A stretch of 64,000 nt of DNA from Oceanococcus sp. HetDA_MAG_MS8 (GTDB lineage: Bacteria; Pseudomonadota; Gammaproteobacteria; Nevskiales; Oceanococcaceae): the NCBI GenBank assembly GCA_019192445.1, contig JAHCMK010000006.1, forward strand, positions 27,246 to 91,245. The letters run 5' to 3'. A program made the position numbers and the translations under genes. Of this stretch, positions 8,080 to 18,249 are shown piece after piece (position 1 is the stretch's first letter; the number at the start of each line of letters is the position of its first letter). Under the pieces are notes generated by a model that was not told the DNA's origin, ran no database searches, and was given only the letters and a program-made list of their open reading frames with translations.

Positions 8080-8918
8080 GGGCGCGGCAACTGCTCGTGT
8101 TGCAGGGGCGCGACATCATCGGTCATCGACATGGCGCGTCGCCCCTCGTCGAAGTGACTGTGGTGCAGCAAATACCTTAAGGCGCAGACATGCTGCGCGG
8201 CGCTGCAGACATCGTGAATGTACATGGCATTGACGGTGCTGCCTGCTACGGCCCCCACCAGCGGAACGGATTGCGCTAACTTGCGTTGACCCAAATACCC
8301 ACCTAACTGGCGTGCTACCTGATTCAGACTCAGCTGAACCGCATCCTTGGCCATTTGTCGCTGCAGGGCACGCTCCAAACCGTCCCGCACCGCAGCCACA
8401 GTCAATTCGCTGGGGTCTACATCTAAGCTGCGCAGAGCGAGTTGCTTTTCTTGAATGGTGTTCGCGCTGGCAATCGCGAAAATCCCCATGGCCAATGCGG
8501 GCTCATCATCCACGTTCAGCCCATAACAACCCGCCGTACGTTCAATGCTGCCCAAGGCCAGGGTGAGCAGTAAGGGAATATCTGCCGCCACACCCCAGGC
8601 GCCGCCAACACCCGTAACGGCTCCGACGCTGCCAGCTAGGCCGGCAGCCAACTTGGCAATACGCCGCGCACGGCCATCGCAGTCCTGCAAATCTTGGCCC
8701 GGAGCAGGCTGTGGCAGACGCTGGTGAAATTGCCAGCGCGCTACAGACTGGCTACCCCGCAAGACGGACTGCAACAGGGGCAAGGGCACCAAAGCCTGGG
8801 CTGCTCGCGATGCTGGAGCCAGAGCCCGGCCAAATCCACGAGCCACCCAGCTGGGTGGGGATTGGGACCAGGCCGCAATAGTCTCGGCCCTTTGTATCGC
8901 GTATTCGTCCATGCTCAT
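8076..8918 (-). CDS. EcsC family protein
   Basis: 280 aa. The central AAGLAGSVGAVTGVGGAWGVAADIP block, the RTAGCYGLNVDDEPALAMGIF segment and the late VPLVGAVAGSTVNAMYI segment are diagnostic of the EcsC family. The role in Gram-negatives is unknown; in Bacillus the founding member sits with an ABC transporter. No ABC gene is adjacent here. It is convergent with the hydrolase gene and divergent from the NRDE gene. Confidence 0.82.
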   Translation of the reverse strand: MSMDEYAIQRAETIAAWSQSPPSWVARGFGRALAPASRAAQALVPLPLLQSVLRGSQSVARWQFHQRLPQPAPGQDLQDCDGRARRIAKLAAGLAGSVGAVTGVGGAWGVAADIPLLLTLALGSIERTAGCYGLNVDDEPALAMGIFAIASANTIQEKQLALRSLDVDPSELTVAAVRDGLERALQRQMAKDAVQLSLNQVARQLGGYLGQRKLAQSVPLVGAVAGSTVNAMYIHDVCSAAQHVCALRYLLHHSHFDEGRRAMSMTDDVAPLQHEQLPRP

Positions 8919-8986
8919 AGTGGCCCAGCCTGAGTCTCCGGCCTCGCAGTGCCAGTTGTTGGCGGCATGGGGTATCGTACGCGCCC

Positions 8987-9763
8987 ATGTGCTTAATTGT
9001 CTTTAGCTGGGATGAGGACCAACCTGCACTCAGGCTGGTCGCCAACCGCGACGAATTCCATGCTCGGCCGAGTAGCCCACTTGGGTTTTGGGCCGATGCA
9101 CCAGAGATACTGGCCGGGCGAGATTTGACCGCCGGTGGCACTTGGCTGGGAGTAAGTCAACGAGGACGCTTTGCCGCCATTACCAATGTCCGTGAGCCTG
9201 GGTCACAGCTCCCAGAGAATCCACGGTCGCGGGGACATTTGGTGAGAGACTTCCTGCTGAGCGAACAAACAGCCATGGAGTTCTGCACAGCCCTGGAGCC
9301 CCATGCTCAGGAGTTTCCCGGCTTCAATCTGCTGGTGCTCGATGGCAAGGACATGGTGTACTTCGGTAACCGCCATCCTATACAGCTGCTCCACAGCGGC
9401 CACTATGGATTGAGCAATGCGGGTCTGAACAGCAGCTGGCCCAAGGTAGAACAAAGCGTAGCGGCCCTGGCCGCCCAACCCAATACCGCATCATTATCGG
9501 AGGATGTGCAGCTGCTGAGTCGGCGCGAGGCCTATGCGGATAAGCTACTACCCGATACTGGCGTGGGCCTCAATGCAGAGCGCCTGCTCTCGCCTCCGTT
9601 TATTGTGTCGCCGGGTTATGGCACCCGCTGCACCACGGCCCTGCGCTGGAGCCCTGAGGCCGTTCAATTGCTCGAGCACAGTTACGATAGTGCCGGAAAG
9701 GTGACTACTGTGGTCAAAGAGTCTATGCAGCACGTGACAGGCCTCAGCAGCGTCAGCCCATAG
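8987..9763 (+). CDS. NRDE family (TANGO2-like) protein
   Basis: 258 aa, beginning MCLIVFSWD with Cys at position 2 and the ANRDEF signature at about 24-29 that names the family, followed by DLTAGGTWLGVSQRGRFAAITNVREP. The late FIVSPGYGTRCTTAL segment is also conserved. TANGO2 relatives have been connected to lipid and heme handling in eukaryotes; the bacterial role is unclear. A possible Ntn-hydrolase-like activity from Cys2 is inference. Confidence 0.88.
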   Translation: MCLIVFSWDEDQPALRLVANRDEFHARPSSPLGFWADAPEILAGRDLTAGGTWLGVSQRGRFAAITNVREPGSQLPENPRSRGHLVRDFLLSEQTAMEFCTALEPHAQEFPGFNLLVLDGKDMVYFGNRHPIQLLHSGHYGLSNAGLNSSWPKVEQSVAALAAQPNTASLSEDVQLLSRREAYADKLLPDTGVGLNAERLLSPPFIVSPGYGTRCTTALRWSPEAVQLLEHSYDSAGKVTTVVKESMQHVTGLSSVSP

Positions 9764-9971
9764 CGCTCTGCTGCTCCGGCAGAATCCAGACATTCGGGGC
9801 TGTGCGCGAGGCGGGGTCAGGCACATCGTCGGTAGCGACCACACCATAAGCGCCGCAGACCGCACTATTGCGGGCAGACCCCGGAATAAGGCGTGGCGAG
9901 CGCCCTTAGCTCGGCGCCCACCACAATGATTCAGGAGTGATTCAGTACCGACGCGCCTGAACGATGCCGCC

Positions 9972-11093
9972 CTAAGAGCTAGCCCAGGTGCGCAAAGCGC
10001 CCAAGCCTGGCTTGCCTCGCTGCCCAGCCTCGCGTTGAATTTTGTGCAGGGCGCGCTCTAAGGCGGCAATGGCCTCTTTGTTTCCTTCCCGGCGATATTC
10101 GGGCAGTCGTTGGGCGTAGTCATCGCATTGGCGTAGGAAGCGCTCGATGTCATAGCCTGTGAGCGTCGACAATTCGGCCTGCTCACCAATGCCCATGCGC
10201 ACCACCATACTGGCATTCAGGCGCTGTTCCACCACGTCTTCGGGCACCAGCAGAGTGGGCTTACCCAGCCAAATAGCCTCGCTAATAAGTTGGTTGCCGG
10301 CAGTGCTCAAAACTCCGCGACAACCGGCCAAGTCGTCAACGAAGCCCCGCTGGCTAGGCGCACGAAAAGATAAGTTGTCATCATCACCGACCCGGCCGGT
10401 GCCATAGACATGCACCGGAATGTCCAACGCCCGCAGCGCCTGTTCGACGCCGGGAAGGAACTGGTGTGGCCCCTTGTTGAAGTAGGCCAGCAGGTAGTCC
10501 CCCTGATGGGGCCTAGCCTGAAGCACCATATCGCGCAGAATGGGCCCTACAGTTTGAACATTGCGATAACGAGTGGGGCAATCGTAGAAGCTCGATACGA
10601 TGGCGTAGTCGGGAATACCCATCAAGGTGCGGTAGCCAAAGGCATCGCGCGCGGCTGCGAAGCGATCCGCCATGGGAAAGCTAGGCTTGCAATAAGCCAT
10701 GATGCCAACATGATCCAAAGAAACGCGTGGTAAGCGCCGCTGGCGGGCCACCTTATGCGTCCAGGCTTCAGAGTCGGAGATCACCACATGCGGCTGGAAC
10801 GCATCCCAATCCTTATGCAGCGCGGCGACACCCTCACCACCGAATAACACGTCGGCCATCGGCTTCACGTTGTCCAGAATCGTGCGCTGGGTATCAACGC
10901 GCCCATCCGCGCCGTAACGCCACGCGATGGTCGGAATTAAGGTGCAGTCGAATTGATCCTTCATCACGGCATAGGCATCAGGGCCGGCAAACACGCGGAC
11001 CTGATGCCCTTGTTCTAGCAGGCTGGGAATAATTGCGCTGGAGCGCATGGCATGGCCGCGCCCATAACCCATAATTCCGTAAGCAATCCGCAT
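9972..11093 (-). CDS. GT28/MGT-like glycosyltransferase
   Basis: 373 aa. The N-terminal glycine-rich start IAYGIMGYGRGHAMRS and the C-terminal nucleotide-sugar site GCRGVLSTAGNQLISEAIWLGKPTLLVPEDVVEQRLNA fit GT-B fold glycosyltransferases of the MurG/UDP-glucuronosyltransferase type. It is probably cytoplasmic or peripheral at the inner membrane. Acceptor and donor are unknown. No other sugar-polymer gene lies nearby, so the product may be a glycolipid or a glycosylated small molecule. Confidence 0.82.
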   Translation of the reverse strand: MRIAYGIMGYGRGHAMRSSAIIPSLLEQGHQVRVFAGPDAYAVMKDQFDCTLIPTIAWRYGADGRVDTQRTILDNVKPMADVLFGGEGVAALHKDWDAFQPHVVISDSEAWTHKVARQRRLPRVSLDHVGIMAYCKPSFPMADRFAAARDAFGYRTLMGIPDYAIVSSFYDCPTRYRNVQTVGPILRDMVLQARPHQGDYLLAYFNKGPHQFLPGVEQALRALDIPVHVYGTGRVGDDDNLSFRAPSQRGFVDDLAGCRGVLSTAGNQLISEAIWLGKPTLLVPEDVVEQRLNASMVVRMGIGEQAELSTLTGYDIERFLRQCDDYAQRLPEYRREGNKEAIAALERALHKIQREAGQRGKPGLGALRTWASS

Positions 11094-11257
11094 GATCTGG
11101 CCCCTGCCGACTCTTGGTGAAATTGCAGCTTAGGCCATGAATTACAACGCTACGGTGACAACACTGTTGCGCTTTGGTGACAGCCGCAGATTGCTTTCAG
11201 GGTCCGGGCTGCCTACCATGCGCGTGGGGAGTCACTTCTACGTGGTACACGTTTTTC

Positions 11258-12016
11258 ATGATCGCTGTTCGTCATTGTGTGGGCCTAGCATTGCTGAGCT
11301 CGGTATCGGTTGCTTCTGCGGGTTGGTTCGACTGGTTTAAGCCAGCCGAATGGGCTGGGGGTGTAGCGGGCCTTTTCGACTCAGATGGTGAGGGCGGGCG
11401 CGGACTCTATCTCGGTGGCTCGGCCGGCGTTATGCGTGCGGACTATGGGCTACAGCGGCGCTTGGGCGGCGTCGCAGACCGCGGCATCATTCCGGACGAT
11501 GTGCTGTACATGGATGAGCCGGCCTACATGACCATCGCCACCTTACGTGGTGGATGGCAACCCTTTCGTTGGCTGGAAGCAGAGGTGGAGTGGGGCTTCG
11601 ACGTCGATAAGGCCGAGGTCAGCGAAAATCCGCGCCAAGTCGCTGAGCTCGACAGCCTGACCTCGGTGATGCTGCGACCGCAATTACCATTAGGTGGAGC
11701 CAACCTCTTTTTAGAGCTTGGCTTTAACGATATCCGCATCAATACCCAATGTGGCACCAGCGATACCAATGCCGACGCGGATATTCGACGCGACCCGACT
11801 CTGGAAGCCAGCTGCCAAAGCTTTGAAGAGTCTAGCTTTGCTTACGGCGCCGGGGTGAGCTTTAAGCTGTCACAGCAAGCCAGCCTGCAGTTTGCGTGGC
11901 GGCAGATGTACGACGACGATTTCAACAACAACGGCGATAATGACAGCGTGACCGGTCTGAGCATCGGCGTCACTATGGCCTTTGGTGGCGGCAGCAGCGA
12001 CGACTATTACGACTAA
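11258..12016 (+). CDS. Outer-membrane beta-barrel protein
   Basis: 252 aa from the ATG at 11258. That start gives a clean signal peptide (MIAVRHCVGLALLSSVSVASA before GW); an upstream in-frame start at 11174 would bury it. The mature part alternates short amphipathic strands (LYLGGSAGVMRADYG, YMTIATLRGGWQPF, SLQFAWRQMY, LSIGVTMAFGG) as in 8-strand porin-like barrels. It ends in an acidic tail DDYYD instead of the usual terminal Phe. Function unknown. Confidence 0.72.
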   Translation: MIAVRHCVGLALLSSVSVASAGWFDWFKPAEWAGGVAGLFDSDGEGGRGLYLGGSAGVMRADYGLQRRLGGVADRGIIPDDVLYMDEPAYMTIATLRGGWQPFRWLEAEVEWGFDVDKAEVSENPRQVAELDSLTSVMLRPQLPLGGANLFLELGFNDIRINTQCGTSDTNADADIRRDPTLEASCQSFEESSFAYGAGVSFKLSQQASLQFAWRQMYDDDFNNNGDNDSVTGLSIGVTMAFGGGSSDDYYD

Positions 12017-12081
12017 GCGGCGAAACGCCGCAGCCGGGAGCAACTATTTCGCAGTGCGCTTGGGTGCGCCTGAGCTTTGGC

Positions 12082-13899
12082 TTATGCACTCTGGTCTGGG
12101 CTGTCGGCGCCGGTGAGCGTGTCCTCTCTAGATTGTTCTTTCCAGAGCTTGGCGTACAGTCCCTGCTTGGCAAGCAGCGCCGGGTGATTCCCCTGCTCGA
12201 CAACCTGCCCTTGATCCAGCACCACAATGTTGTCGGCGTCACGAATCGTCGATAGCCGGTGGGCGATGGCAATACAGGTACGATCTTGCATCGCTTCGCG
12301 TAGGGTCTGCATCACGCTGGCCTCGGCCTGCGAATCCAAGCTAGAGGTCGCCTCATCTAATATCAACAGCCGCGGGTTCTTCAGCAGTACACGGGCCAAG
12401 GCGATGCGCTGCTTTTCGCCACCAGACACTTTCATCCCCCGCTCGCCGACCAGGGTGTCAAGACCCTCAGGCGCTGCCTCCAGCAAGCTATCCAAAGCGG
12501 CCCCTTGAGCGGCTTCAGCGAGCTGCTCAGGGCTGGAATCAGGCCGACCATAGGCGATGTTGTGGGCAATGGTGTCGTTCAGCAAGACGGTATCCTGGGG
12601 GACAACACCAATGTTCGCGCGCAGAACCTGCAGTTGGTAGGCGCGCAGGTCCAAGCCATTCAAGCGTATTTGCCCAGCCTGGGGGTCATAAAAACGGAAT
12701 AACAGCTTGGCCAAGGTGGACTTGCCACTGCCGCTGGGGCCGACGATGGCCGTGGTCGTACCTGGCTCCACGGCAATGGAGATGCCCTTAAGGATGGGCC
12801 GCGCCGGATCGTAAGCGTAGTGCAGTTCGTCAATGTCCACACGCGGTGGAGCCTGGAGCTGAAGGGTCACAGCATCTTGCGCATCCGCAATGGTTGGCGC
12901 GATGTCGAGCAGGCTGAACAAACGCTGTACAGCGACCAAGCTGGCCTTGATTTCCCGGTACACAAAACCGAGGAAATTGAGTGGGGTGAATAACGACACC
13001 AGATAGGCGTTCACCATCACGAAATCGCCGGCTGTTTGGCGTCCGTCCACGACGGCCATTCCGGCAAGGATCAACATGCACAATAGGGCGACGGCGATGA
13101 TGAGGGCCTGCCCTGCGTTGAGCACTGCTAAGGAAATACGCGATGAGCGCATCGCGCCCTCCCAATCCTCAAGCTCACGGTCATAGCGTTTGAGCTCACG
13201 CTCTTCTGCACCAAAGTACTTTACTGTTTCAAAGTTCAGTAAAGCATCCACGGCCCGTCCATGGGCCTGGGAATCCATACGCATGCTGGTGCGCACATGC
13301 CGGGTTCGCCACTCGGTTACCGCCACTGTCCAGGCTATGTAGGCCAGTACAGCCACGAGCATTACCACGCCAAAGAGCCAGCCAAAGGCGCTGACCAAGA
13401 TCACCGCGACCGCCGCGATCTCGATCAATGTGGGCAAGATATTGAACAGCATGAAGCGCAGCAGGAAGCGAATCCCAGACACACCACGTTCGATGTCTCT
13501 GGACAAGGAGCCGGTTTGACGGGATTGATGAAATTCCAAATCCAGGCTTTGCAGATGCGCAAAAACCTGAACGCTCACCCGGCGCATGGTGCGCTCTGTG
13601 ACCCGCGCGAAGACCAGGTCCCGCCACTCGCCCAGCCAGCCTCCTGCGAGCCTGAGGCCGGCGTAGGCGCAGATAATCCCCAGCGGCAAAGCCAGATTGA
13701 GGGCATATGCCGAGAGTCCGTCCACCAGTAATTTGAGCAACCACGGGGTGACCAGCGTGGCCGCCTTCGCCAAGGCGAGCAACACCAACGCCAGCACCAC
13801 ACTACTGCGTTCCTGCAGGAGGTGAGGTACCAGTCGTAACGCTGAACGCCACTCCGGGTTGAGGCCGGCGCTGGATGGGTCTTCTAGGCTATGGCGCAT
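12082..13899 (-). CDS. Atm1/HMT1-type ABC exporter (fused permease and ATPase)
   Basis: 605 aa. Six membrane helices occupy roughly residues 30-330, with the Atm1-type loop LNFETVKYFGAEERE. The ATPase has Walker A GPSGSGKST, signature VSGGEKQRIALARVLL and Walker B RLLILDEATSSLD. Family members export glutathione- or persulfide-linked metal or sulfur compounds across the inner membrane. The gene stands alone between a beta-barrel gene and a CBS protein. Confidence 0.92.
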   Translation of the reverse strand: MRHSLEDPSSAGLNPEWRSALRLVPHLLQERSSVVLALVLLALAKAATLVTPWLLKLLVDGLSAYALNLALPLGIICAYAGLRLAGGWLGEWRDLVFARVTERTMRRVSVQVFAHLQSLDLEFHQSRQTGSLSRDIERGVSGIRFLLRFMLFNILPTLIEIAAVAVILVSAFGWLFGVVMLVAVLAYIAWTVAVTEWRTRHVRTSMRMDSQAHGRAVDALLNFETVKYFGAEERELKRYDRELEDWEGAMRSSRISLAVLNAGQALIIAVALLCMLILAGMAVVDGRQTAGDFVMVNAYLVSLFTPLNFLGFVYREIKASLVAVQRLFSLLDIAPTIADAQDAVTLQLQAPPRVDIDELHYAYDPARPILKGISIAVEPGTTTAIVGPSGSGKSTLAKLLFRFYDPQAGQIRLNGLDLRAYQLQVLRANIGVVPQDTVLLNDTIAHNIAYGRPDSSPEQLAEAAQGAALDSLLEAAPEGLDTLVGERGMKVSGGEKQRIALARVLLKNPRLLILDEATSSLDSQAEASVMQTLREAMQDRTCIAIAHRLSTIRDADNIVVLDQGQVVEQGNHPALLAKQGLYAKLWKEQSREDTLTGADSPDQSA

Positions 13900-14085
13900 G
13901 CGCAGGTGTTGCCCTGGTCGAAATCGGGTTGATGCAATGCTTGGCCCACAGGCGAGCCGATCGTCCGCTTGAGGGGATGCTCAGAAGCCACCATAGCAGC
14001 GTCACTTCTCGGGAGTCTGATCGCGGGTAGCACGGCGCGCTGTTGCCTTTAGGAGCATCAGTCAGACTCACAAAACACCGTTACC

Positions 14086-14109
14086 AGCCTCGCCGGTAGA
14101 GGCGAGGCT
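14086..14109 (-). terminator. GC-rich hairpin downstream of the CBS gene
   Basis: AGCCTCGCC and GGCGAGGCT form a 9-bp stem with a 6-nt loop, 21 bases beyond the CBS gene stop. On the minus strand a T-rich run (GTGTTTTG) follows after about ten bases, so it may act as a weak terminator. Confidence 0.45.
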
Positions 14110-14129
14110 CGCATCGATGACGCTTGCAA

Positions 14130-14531
14130 TTAAGAGTGGCTGATTTCGCGGACGGCGCGTAATACGTCGCGCCGACTGATTTGGCCGATAAGACGATTGT
14201 CTTCAACCACAGGAAAGCGCTTGTACGGTGTATCCAAGAACATCTTGGCAATTTCGAGAATGGAGGTATCGCTCTCGACTGTCACAACCGAGGTCGTCAT
14301 GAAATCACTGACCGTGCCCGAGTACTGATTGTGGTAACCGGCCGTTAAGGCGACCTTGATGCAATCTTTCTCCGACAATAGCCCGACGATGTTGCCGGTG
14401 TTATCGATAACGGGAGCACCAGATATGCCGTTTTCAAGCAAACGGTGAATCGCCGTCATCACATCCAAGTCTGGTTTGAAAGTGACCAGACTGGCAGCCA
14501 TATATTGTTTGGCCGTGATTTCTTGTAGCAC
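14130..14531 (-). CDS. CBS-domain pair protein
   Basis: 133 aa made of two CBS motifs, one with ISGAPVIDNTGNIVGLLSEKDCIK and one with YKRFPVVEDNRLIGQISRRDVLRA. The pair folds into a Bateman module that binds adenosine nucleotides. There is no attached catalytic or channel domain, so it probably acts as a separate regulator of another protein. It lies 47 bp downstream of nqrM on the same strand and could be transcribed with it. Confidence 0.9.
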   Translation of the reverse strand: MLQEITAKQYMAASLVTFKPDLDVMTAIHRLLENGISGAPVIDNTGNIVGLLSEKDCIKVALTAGYHNQYSGTVSDFMTTSVVTVESDTSILEIAKMFLDTPYKRFPVVEDNRLIGQISRRDVLRAVREISHS

Positions 14532-14578
14532 CGAGGTCTTCCTCCATGATGGCGTCCTCGGCTGAAGTCCCTGACACC

Positions 14579-14806
14579 TTATTTCAAGGCGTTACTAGCG
14601 AGCTGCGACCGAGGCGACACAGCTGGCTGATCTTCATCATCACATACTTTGCGGCCGGCTGCGGCACAGGCGCAATCAAAGCCATCTTTGGCCGCAATTC
14701 CCCCGCAGGAGCCTTTGATGGGCTTGTTTGCGACCAAGGCGCCCACTGCCATTCCGGTTACAGCTAAGAGCATGATGACGAAGGAAATTGCGATTGTGGC
14801 AAGCAT
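14579..14806 (-). CDS. nqrM: Na+-NQR maturation protein NqrM
   Basis: 75 aa from the ATG at 14806; the longer frame from 14881 runs through the nqrF terminator and is rejected. An N-terminal membrane helix (ATIAISFVIMLLAVTGMAVGALV) is followed by NKPIKGSCGG and Cys34, Cys45, Cys47 and Cys55, the cysteine pattern of NqrM. NqrM is needed to assemble active Na+-NQR, probably by delivering iron to the cysteines between NqrD and NqrE. It follows nqrF, but a strong hairpin lies between them. Confidence 0.9.
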   Translation of the reverse strand: MLATIAISFVIMLLAVTGMAVGALVANKPIKGSCGGIAAKDGFDCACAAAGRKVCDDEDQPAVSPRSQLASNALK

Positions 14807-14857
14807 GGTTGAGTCCTGGTCGGTGTTACTACTAAGGGACGATGCTGCGAAGACAAC

Positions 14858-14893
14858 AAAGCCGGTGATACACAGCATCACCGGCCTTTGTTT
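14858..14893 (-). terminator. Rho-independent terminator after nqrF
   Basis: GCCGGTGAT (14861-14869) pairs with ATCACCGGC (14877-14885) around a 7-nt loop. T-rich runs flank it on both strands (CTTTGTT on the minus strand). It lies about 40 bases after the nqrF stop and separates the nqr operon from nqrM. Confidence 0.8.
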
Positions 14894-14933
14894 GGATCAT
14901 CCCGATACGGATGCGTTCATTGGCGCGCCTAGA

Positions 14934-16154
14934 TCAGCCACCAAAATCATCCAACATGATGTTTTCGGGCTCTACACCAAGATCGGTCAACATCTTGATG
15001 ACGGCCGCGTTCATCATAGGTGGCCCACACATGTAGAACTCACAATCTTCCGGTGCCGGGTGATCTTTGAGGTAGTTCTCGTAGAGCACTTCATGGATGA
15101 AGCCGGTATCCCCTTCCCAGTTGTCTTCAGGCTGAGGGTCGGACAAGGCTACATGCCAATCAAAGTTGTCATTTTCCTTGGCCAGCATGTCGAAGTCTTC
15201 GACATAGAACATCTCACGCAGACTGCGTGCCCCATACCAAAAGCTCATTTTGCGATTGGTCTTGATGCGACGCAGCTGATCAAAAATGTGTGAACGCATG
15301 GGTGCCATGCCGGCGCCGCCACCCACGAACACCATTTCCGCGTCGGTTTCCTTGGCGAAAAACTCACCGAAGGGCCCCGAAATGGTTACCTTGTCGCCCG
15401 GCTTCAGGTTGAAGATGTACGAACTCATTACACCCGGCGCCAAATCCATCCGTGAGGGCGGCGGCGTCGCAATCCGCACGTTGAGCATGATGATGCCCTC
15501 TTCCTCTGGATAGTTCGCCATGGAGTAGGCCCGGAGTGCCGGCTCCTTAGGCTTAGAGACCAAGTCGAAGAGTTTGAACTTATCCCAGTCACCGCGGTAT
15601 TCATCGGCGATTTGGAAGTTTTTGTACTCAATAACGTCGTCGGGGCATTCAATTTGAATGTAACCGCCGGCCCGGAAGTTCACGTTTTCGCCGGCCGGGA
15701 GTTCGAGTACCAACTCCTTGATGAAGGTCGCGACGTTGTCGTTGGAGCGCACGGTGCACTCCCACTTTTTCACGCCAAAGACCTCTTCAGGAACATGAAT
15801 TTTCATGTCCTGCTTCACGGTCACTTGGCAGGACAAACGGTCACCATCGCGGGCCTCGCGTTTGGTGATGTGTGATTCCTCGGTAGGCAGAATGGAACCA
15901 CCACCTTCATTCACCTGCACACGGCATTGGGCACAGGTGCCACCACCGCCACAAGCGGAGGGAACAAATAAGCCAGCGTTGGCCAATGTGCCCAAGAGCT
16001 TGCCGCCGGTTGGCGCTTCGATGGTTTTTTCGTCGTTAATGGTGATCTTGACGTTCCCCTGGGGCACTAGCTTCGAGCGAGCGGCCAGGATGATGGTCAC
16101 CAAGGCCAGCACAATGCCGGTGAACAGGGCGACGCCGAGGGCAATCTCAGTCAT
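14934..16154 (-). CDS. nqrF: Na+-translocating NADH:quinone reductase subunit F
   Basis: 406 aa. An N-terminal membrane helix (6-25) is followed by a ferredoxin domain with Cys68, Cys74, Cys77 and Cys109 for the 2Fe-2S cluster. The FAD-binding motif RAYSMANYP and the NADH-binding region ([26 protein letters not shown]) complete a ferredoxin-reductase module. This is the NADH entry point of the Na+ pump. It is the last gene of the operon, 14 bp after nqrE. Confidence 0.98.
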   Translation of the reverse strand: MTEIALGVALFTGIVLALVTIILAARSKLVPQGNVKITINDEKTIEAPTGGKLLGTLANAGLFVPSACGGGGTCAQCRVQVNEGGGSILPTEESHITKREARDGDRLSCQVTVKQDMKIHVPEEVFGVKKWECTVRSNDNVATFIKELVLELPAGENVNFRAGGYIQIECPDDVIEYKNFQIADEYRGDWDKFKLFDLVSKPKEPALRAYSMANYPEEEGIIMLNVRIATPPPSRMDLAPGVMSSYIFNLKPGDKVTISGPFGEFFAKETDAEMVFVGGGAGMAPMRSHIFDQLRRIKTNRKMSFWYGARSLREMFYVEDFDMLAKENDNFDWHVALSDPQPEDNWEGDTGFIHEVLYENYLKDHPAPEDCEFYMCGPPMMNAAVIKMLTDLGVEPENIMLDDFGG

Positions 16155-16168
16155 GGTTCAGTGCGCTC

Positions 16169-16777
16169 CTAGAGTTGCACGCCGGAGAAGGCCATAAACC
16201 CTAAGGCCATCAACCCGGTGCTAATGAAGGTAATACCCAGACCTTGTAGCCCATCGGGCACGTCCGAATACTTCAGCTTCTCCCGTATGCCTGCCAGAGC
16301 AACAATGGCAAGCGCCCATCCCGCGCCACTGCCGAGGCCATAGACCACGGACTCGGCGAAGTTGTAATCCCGCTCCACCATGAACAGCGTGCCCCCCAAA
16401 ATGGCGCAGTTCACGGTGATAAGTGGCAGGAAGATCCCCAGTGCCGCATGCAGTGCGGGCACGTACTTGTCCAAAAACATTTCCAGAATTTGGACCATCG
16501 CAGCGATCATGCCGATGTAAGAAATCAAGCCCAAAAAGGACAGATCGACATTCGGCAGCCCCGCCCAGGCCAATGCCCCATCTTTGAGCAAGAACTGGTA
16601 CATCAAGTTGTTCGCGGGAACGGTGATGGCTTGCACCACAACCACGGCCACACCCAGCCCGATGGCTGTGGAAATCTTCTTGGACACGGCCAAGAAGGTA
16701 CACATGCCCAAGAAGAAGGCCAGCGCCATGTTCTCTACGAACACGGCCTTCAAAAACAGATTAACGAGCTCGGCCAT
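16169..16777 (-). CDS. nqrE: Na+-NQR subunit E
   Basis: 202 aa, six membrane helices. Cys26 ([12 protein letters not shown]) and Cys124 ([11 protein letters not shown]) are the conserved half-helix cysteines that, with those of NqrD, hold the intramembrane iron centre in the Vibrio enzyme. The start overlaps the nqrD stop by one base. Confidence 0.97.
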   Translation of the reverse strand: MAELVNLFLKAVFVENMALAFFLGMCTFLAVSKKISTAIGLGVAVVVVQAITVPANNLMYQFLLKDGALAWAGLPNVDLSFLGLISYIGMIAAMVQILEMFLDKYVPALHAALGIFLPLITVNCAILGGTLFMVERDYNFAESVVYGLGSGAGWALAIVALAGIREKLKYSDVPDGLQGLGITFISTGLMALGFMAFSGVQL

Positions 16778-17442
16778 CAGACTGCTTCCGTACGGTGGAC
16801 TGCGTGGATCTGGTAGTCATGCTTTTCGACCTGCGCAGGTTTCACCGTACGCAAGATCCAAATGAACAGACCGATGATGAAGAAGGCCGACGGAGGCAGC
16901 AGCAGCAAGCCCATGGGGGTATACCACCCGCCTTCGGTCGCAAGTGGCAGGATCTCAATGCCGAGCAAGGTCCCTGCACCGAAAAGCTCACGAACGGTCG
17001 CAACCACAATGAGTATCATCGAATAACCCAGCCCGTTGCCAATCCCATCCAGGAAGCTGGGAATGGGAGGGTTCTTCATCGCGTAGGCTTCGGCGCGCCC
17101 CATCACGATGCAGTTCGTAATGATCAAGCCCACAAAAACGGAGAGCTGCTTCGCCACGTCGTACACGAAGGCCTTGAGCATCTGATCCACCACGATGACC
17201 AAGGAGGCAATGATGGTCATCTGCACAATAATCCGGATGTTGCTCGGAATATTCTTGCGAATCAGGCTGATGAACAAGTTGGAGAAGGCCACCACGCTGG
17301 TGAGCGCGATACACATAATCAACGCAGTTTCCAGCTTGGTGGTTACGGCCAACGCAGAGCAGATGCCGAGCACCTGCAAGACGATGGGATTATTGTCGAA
17401 GACCGGTTCTGTCAGGATCTTCTTGTTGTCAAAGTCCGCCAT
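16777..17442 (-). CDS. nqrD: Na+-NQR subunit D
   Basis: 221 aa, six membrane helices with Cys28 ([10 protein letters not shown]) and Cys111 ([15 protein letters not shown]), the pseudo-symmetrical partners of the NqrE cysteines. [12 protein letters not shown] is a strongly conserved loop. The gene overlaps nqrC by one base and nqrE by one base, so translation is coupled. Confidence 0.97.
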   Translation of the reverse strand: MADFDNKKILTEPVFDNNPIVLQVLGICSALAVTTKLETALIMCIALTSVVAFSNLFISLIRKNIPSNIRIIVQMTIIASLVIVVDQMLKAFVYDVAKQLSVFVGLIITNCIVMGRAEAYAMKNPPIPSFLDGIGNGLGYSMILIVVATVRELFGAGTLLGIEILPLATEGGWYTPMGLLLLPPSAFFIIGLFIWILRTVKPAQVEKHDYQIHAVHRTEAV

Positions 17443-18230
17443 TAGGCCTTGCCCTCCCGCAAGTTCTTAAGAAACGGTTTGTAGCCGTTCTCACCCATCC
17501 AATACTGCAGCAAGTTGGTCACGCCATTCGAGGTCAGCGTAGCCCCAGACAGGGCATCCATCTTGTGCTTGTTACTCGGGTCGCTATGGTCCACTCCCCC
17601 TTTCACCAAGCGAATCTGGACATCACCATCTTCGCCGTACACTTCTTTGCCGTCCCACAGGGCTTTCCAGGTGGGGTTGTCCACTTCCCCGCCCAGTCCT
17701 GGCGTTTCGGCATGCTCGTAAAAAGACAAACCCACCACCGTGTCGGCGTCCCCTTCCAGGGCTAAGTAGCCCCACAAGGTGGACCACAAGCCGTAGCCCC
17801 GCACTGGCAGAATAATTTTTTCCACGGCGCCGGCAGCATCGCGAATCAAATACACCGTGGAATAGCGCTCACGCATCTTCACATCGGCAATGTCTTCACT
17901 GGCAGGAATCACTTCAGCCTGAGCAGGATCCTTGGAGGCCTTACGCTGATCGTATTCCAGCGGGTCTTTGGCATCGCTGAAGGTGCCAGTTTCTAAGTCC
18001 ACCAAACGGGCCTCGAATTCGGCGAAGACCTCCTGCACGCTGCGCCCCTCCAGAGGCACATCAGCCACGCGGACGATGTTGCGTTGCAGGTCAGCCAACT
18101 TGTTGGCTTCCTGGGCCGGGCGCAGGTAGACCGCCGCGGCCGATACCGCGACGGAACACACCAGACACAGAGTCGTCGCGACCAGAACGGTTTTGACGAT
18201 GCTGTCGTTAGGGAGGTCTTTAAAGGCCAT
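17442..18230 (-). CDS. nqrC: Na+-NQR subunit C (covalent FMN protein)
   Basis: 262 aa. One N-terminal helix (about 13-36) anchors a periplasmic FMN domain. The flavinylation motif is SGATLTS with Thr231 as the FMN phosphodiester site. [18 protein letters not shown] is the conserved FMN-domain stretch. Flavin attachment needs an ApbE flavin transferase, which is not in this window. Confidence 0.97.
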   Translation of the reverse strand: MAFKDLPNDSIVKTVLVATTLCLVCSVAVSAAAVYLRPAQEANKLADLQRNIVRVADVPLEGRSVQEVFAEFEARLVDLETGTFSDAKDPLEYDQRKASKDPAQAEVIPASEDIADVKMRERYSTVYLIRDAAGAVEKIILPVRGYGLWSTLWGYLALEGDADTVVGLSFYEHAETPGLGGEVDNPTWKALWDGKEVYGEDGDVQIRLVKGGVDHSDPSNKHKMDALSGATLTSNGVTNLLQYWMGENGYKPFLKNLREGKA

Positions 18231-18249
18231 GAATCAATTTCCGAGTGGT

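Noticed and set aside
9753..9890. Minus-strand frame ending in NVWILPEQQSAMG next to the NRDE gene
   Set aside because: It reads like a protein end but has no start codon and a stop just upstream; too short to support as a gene.
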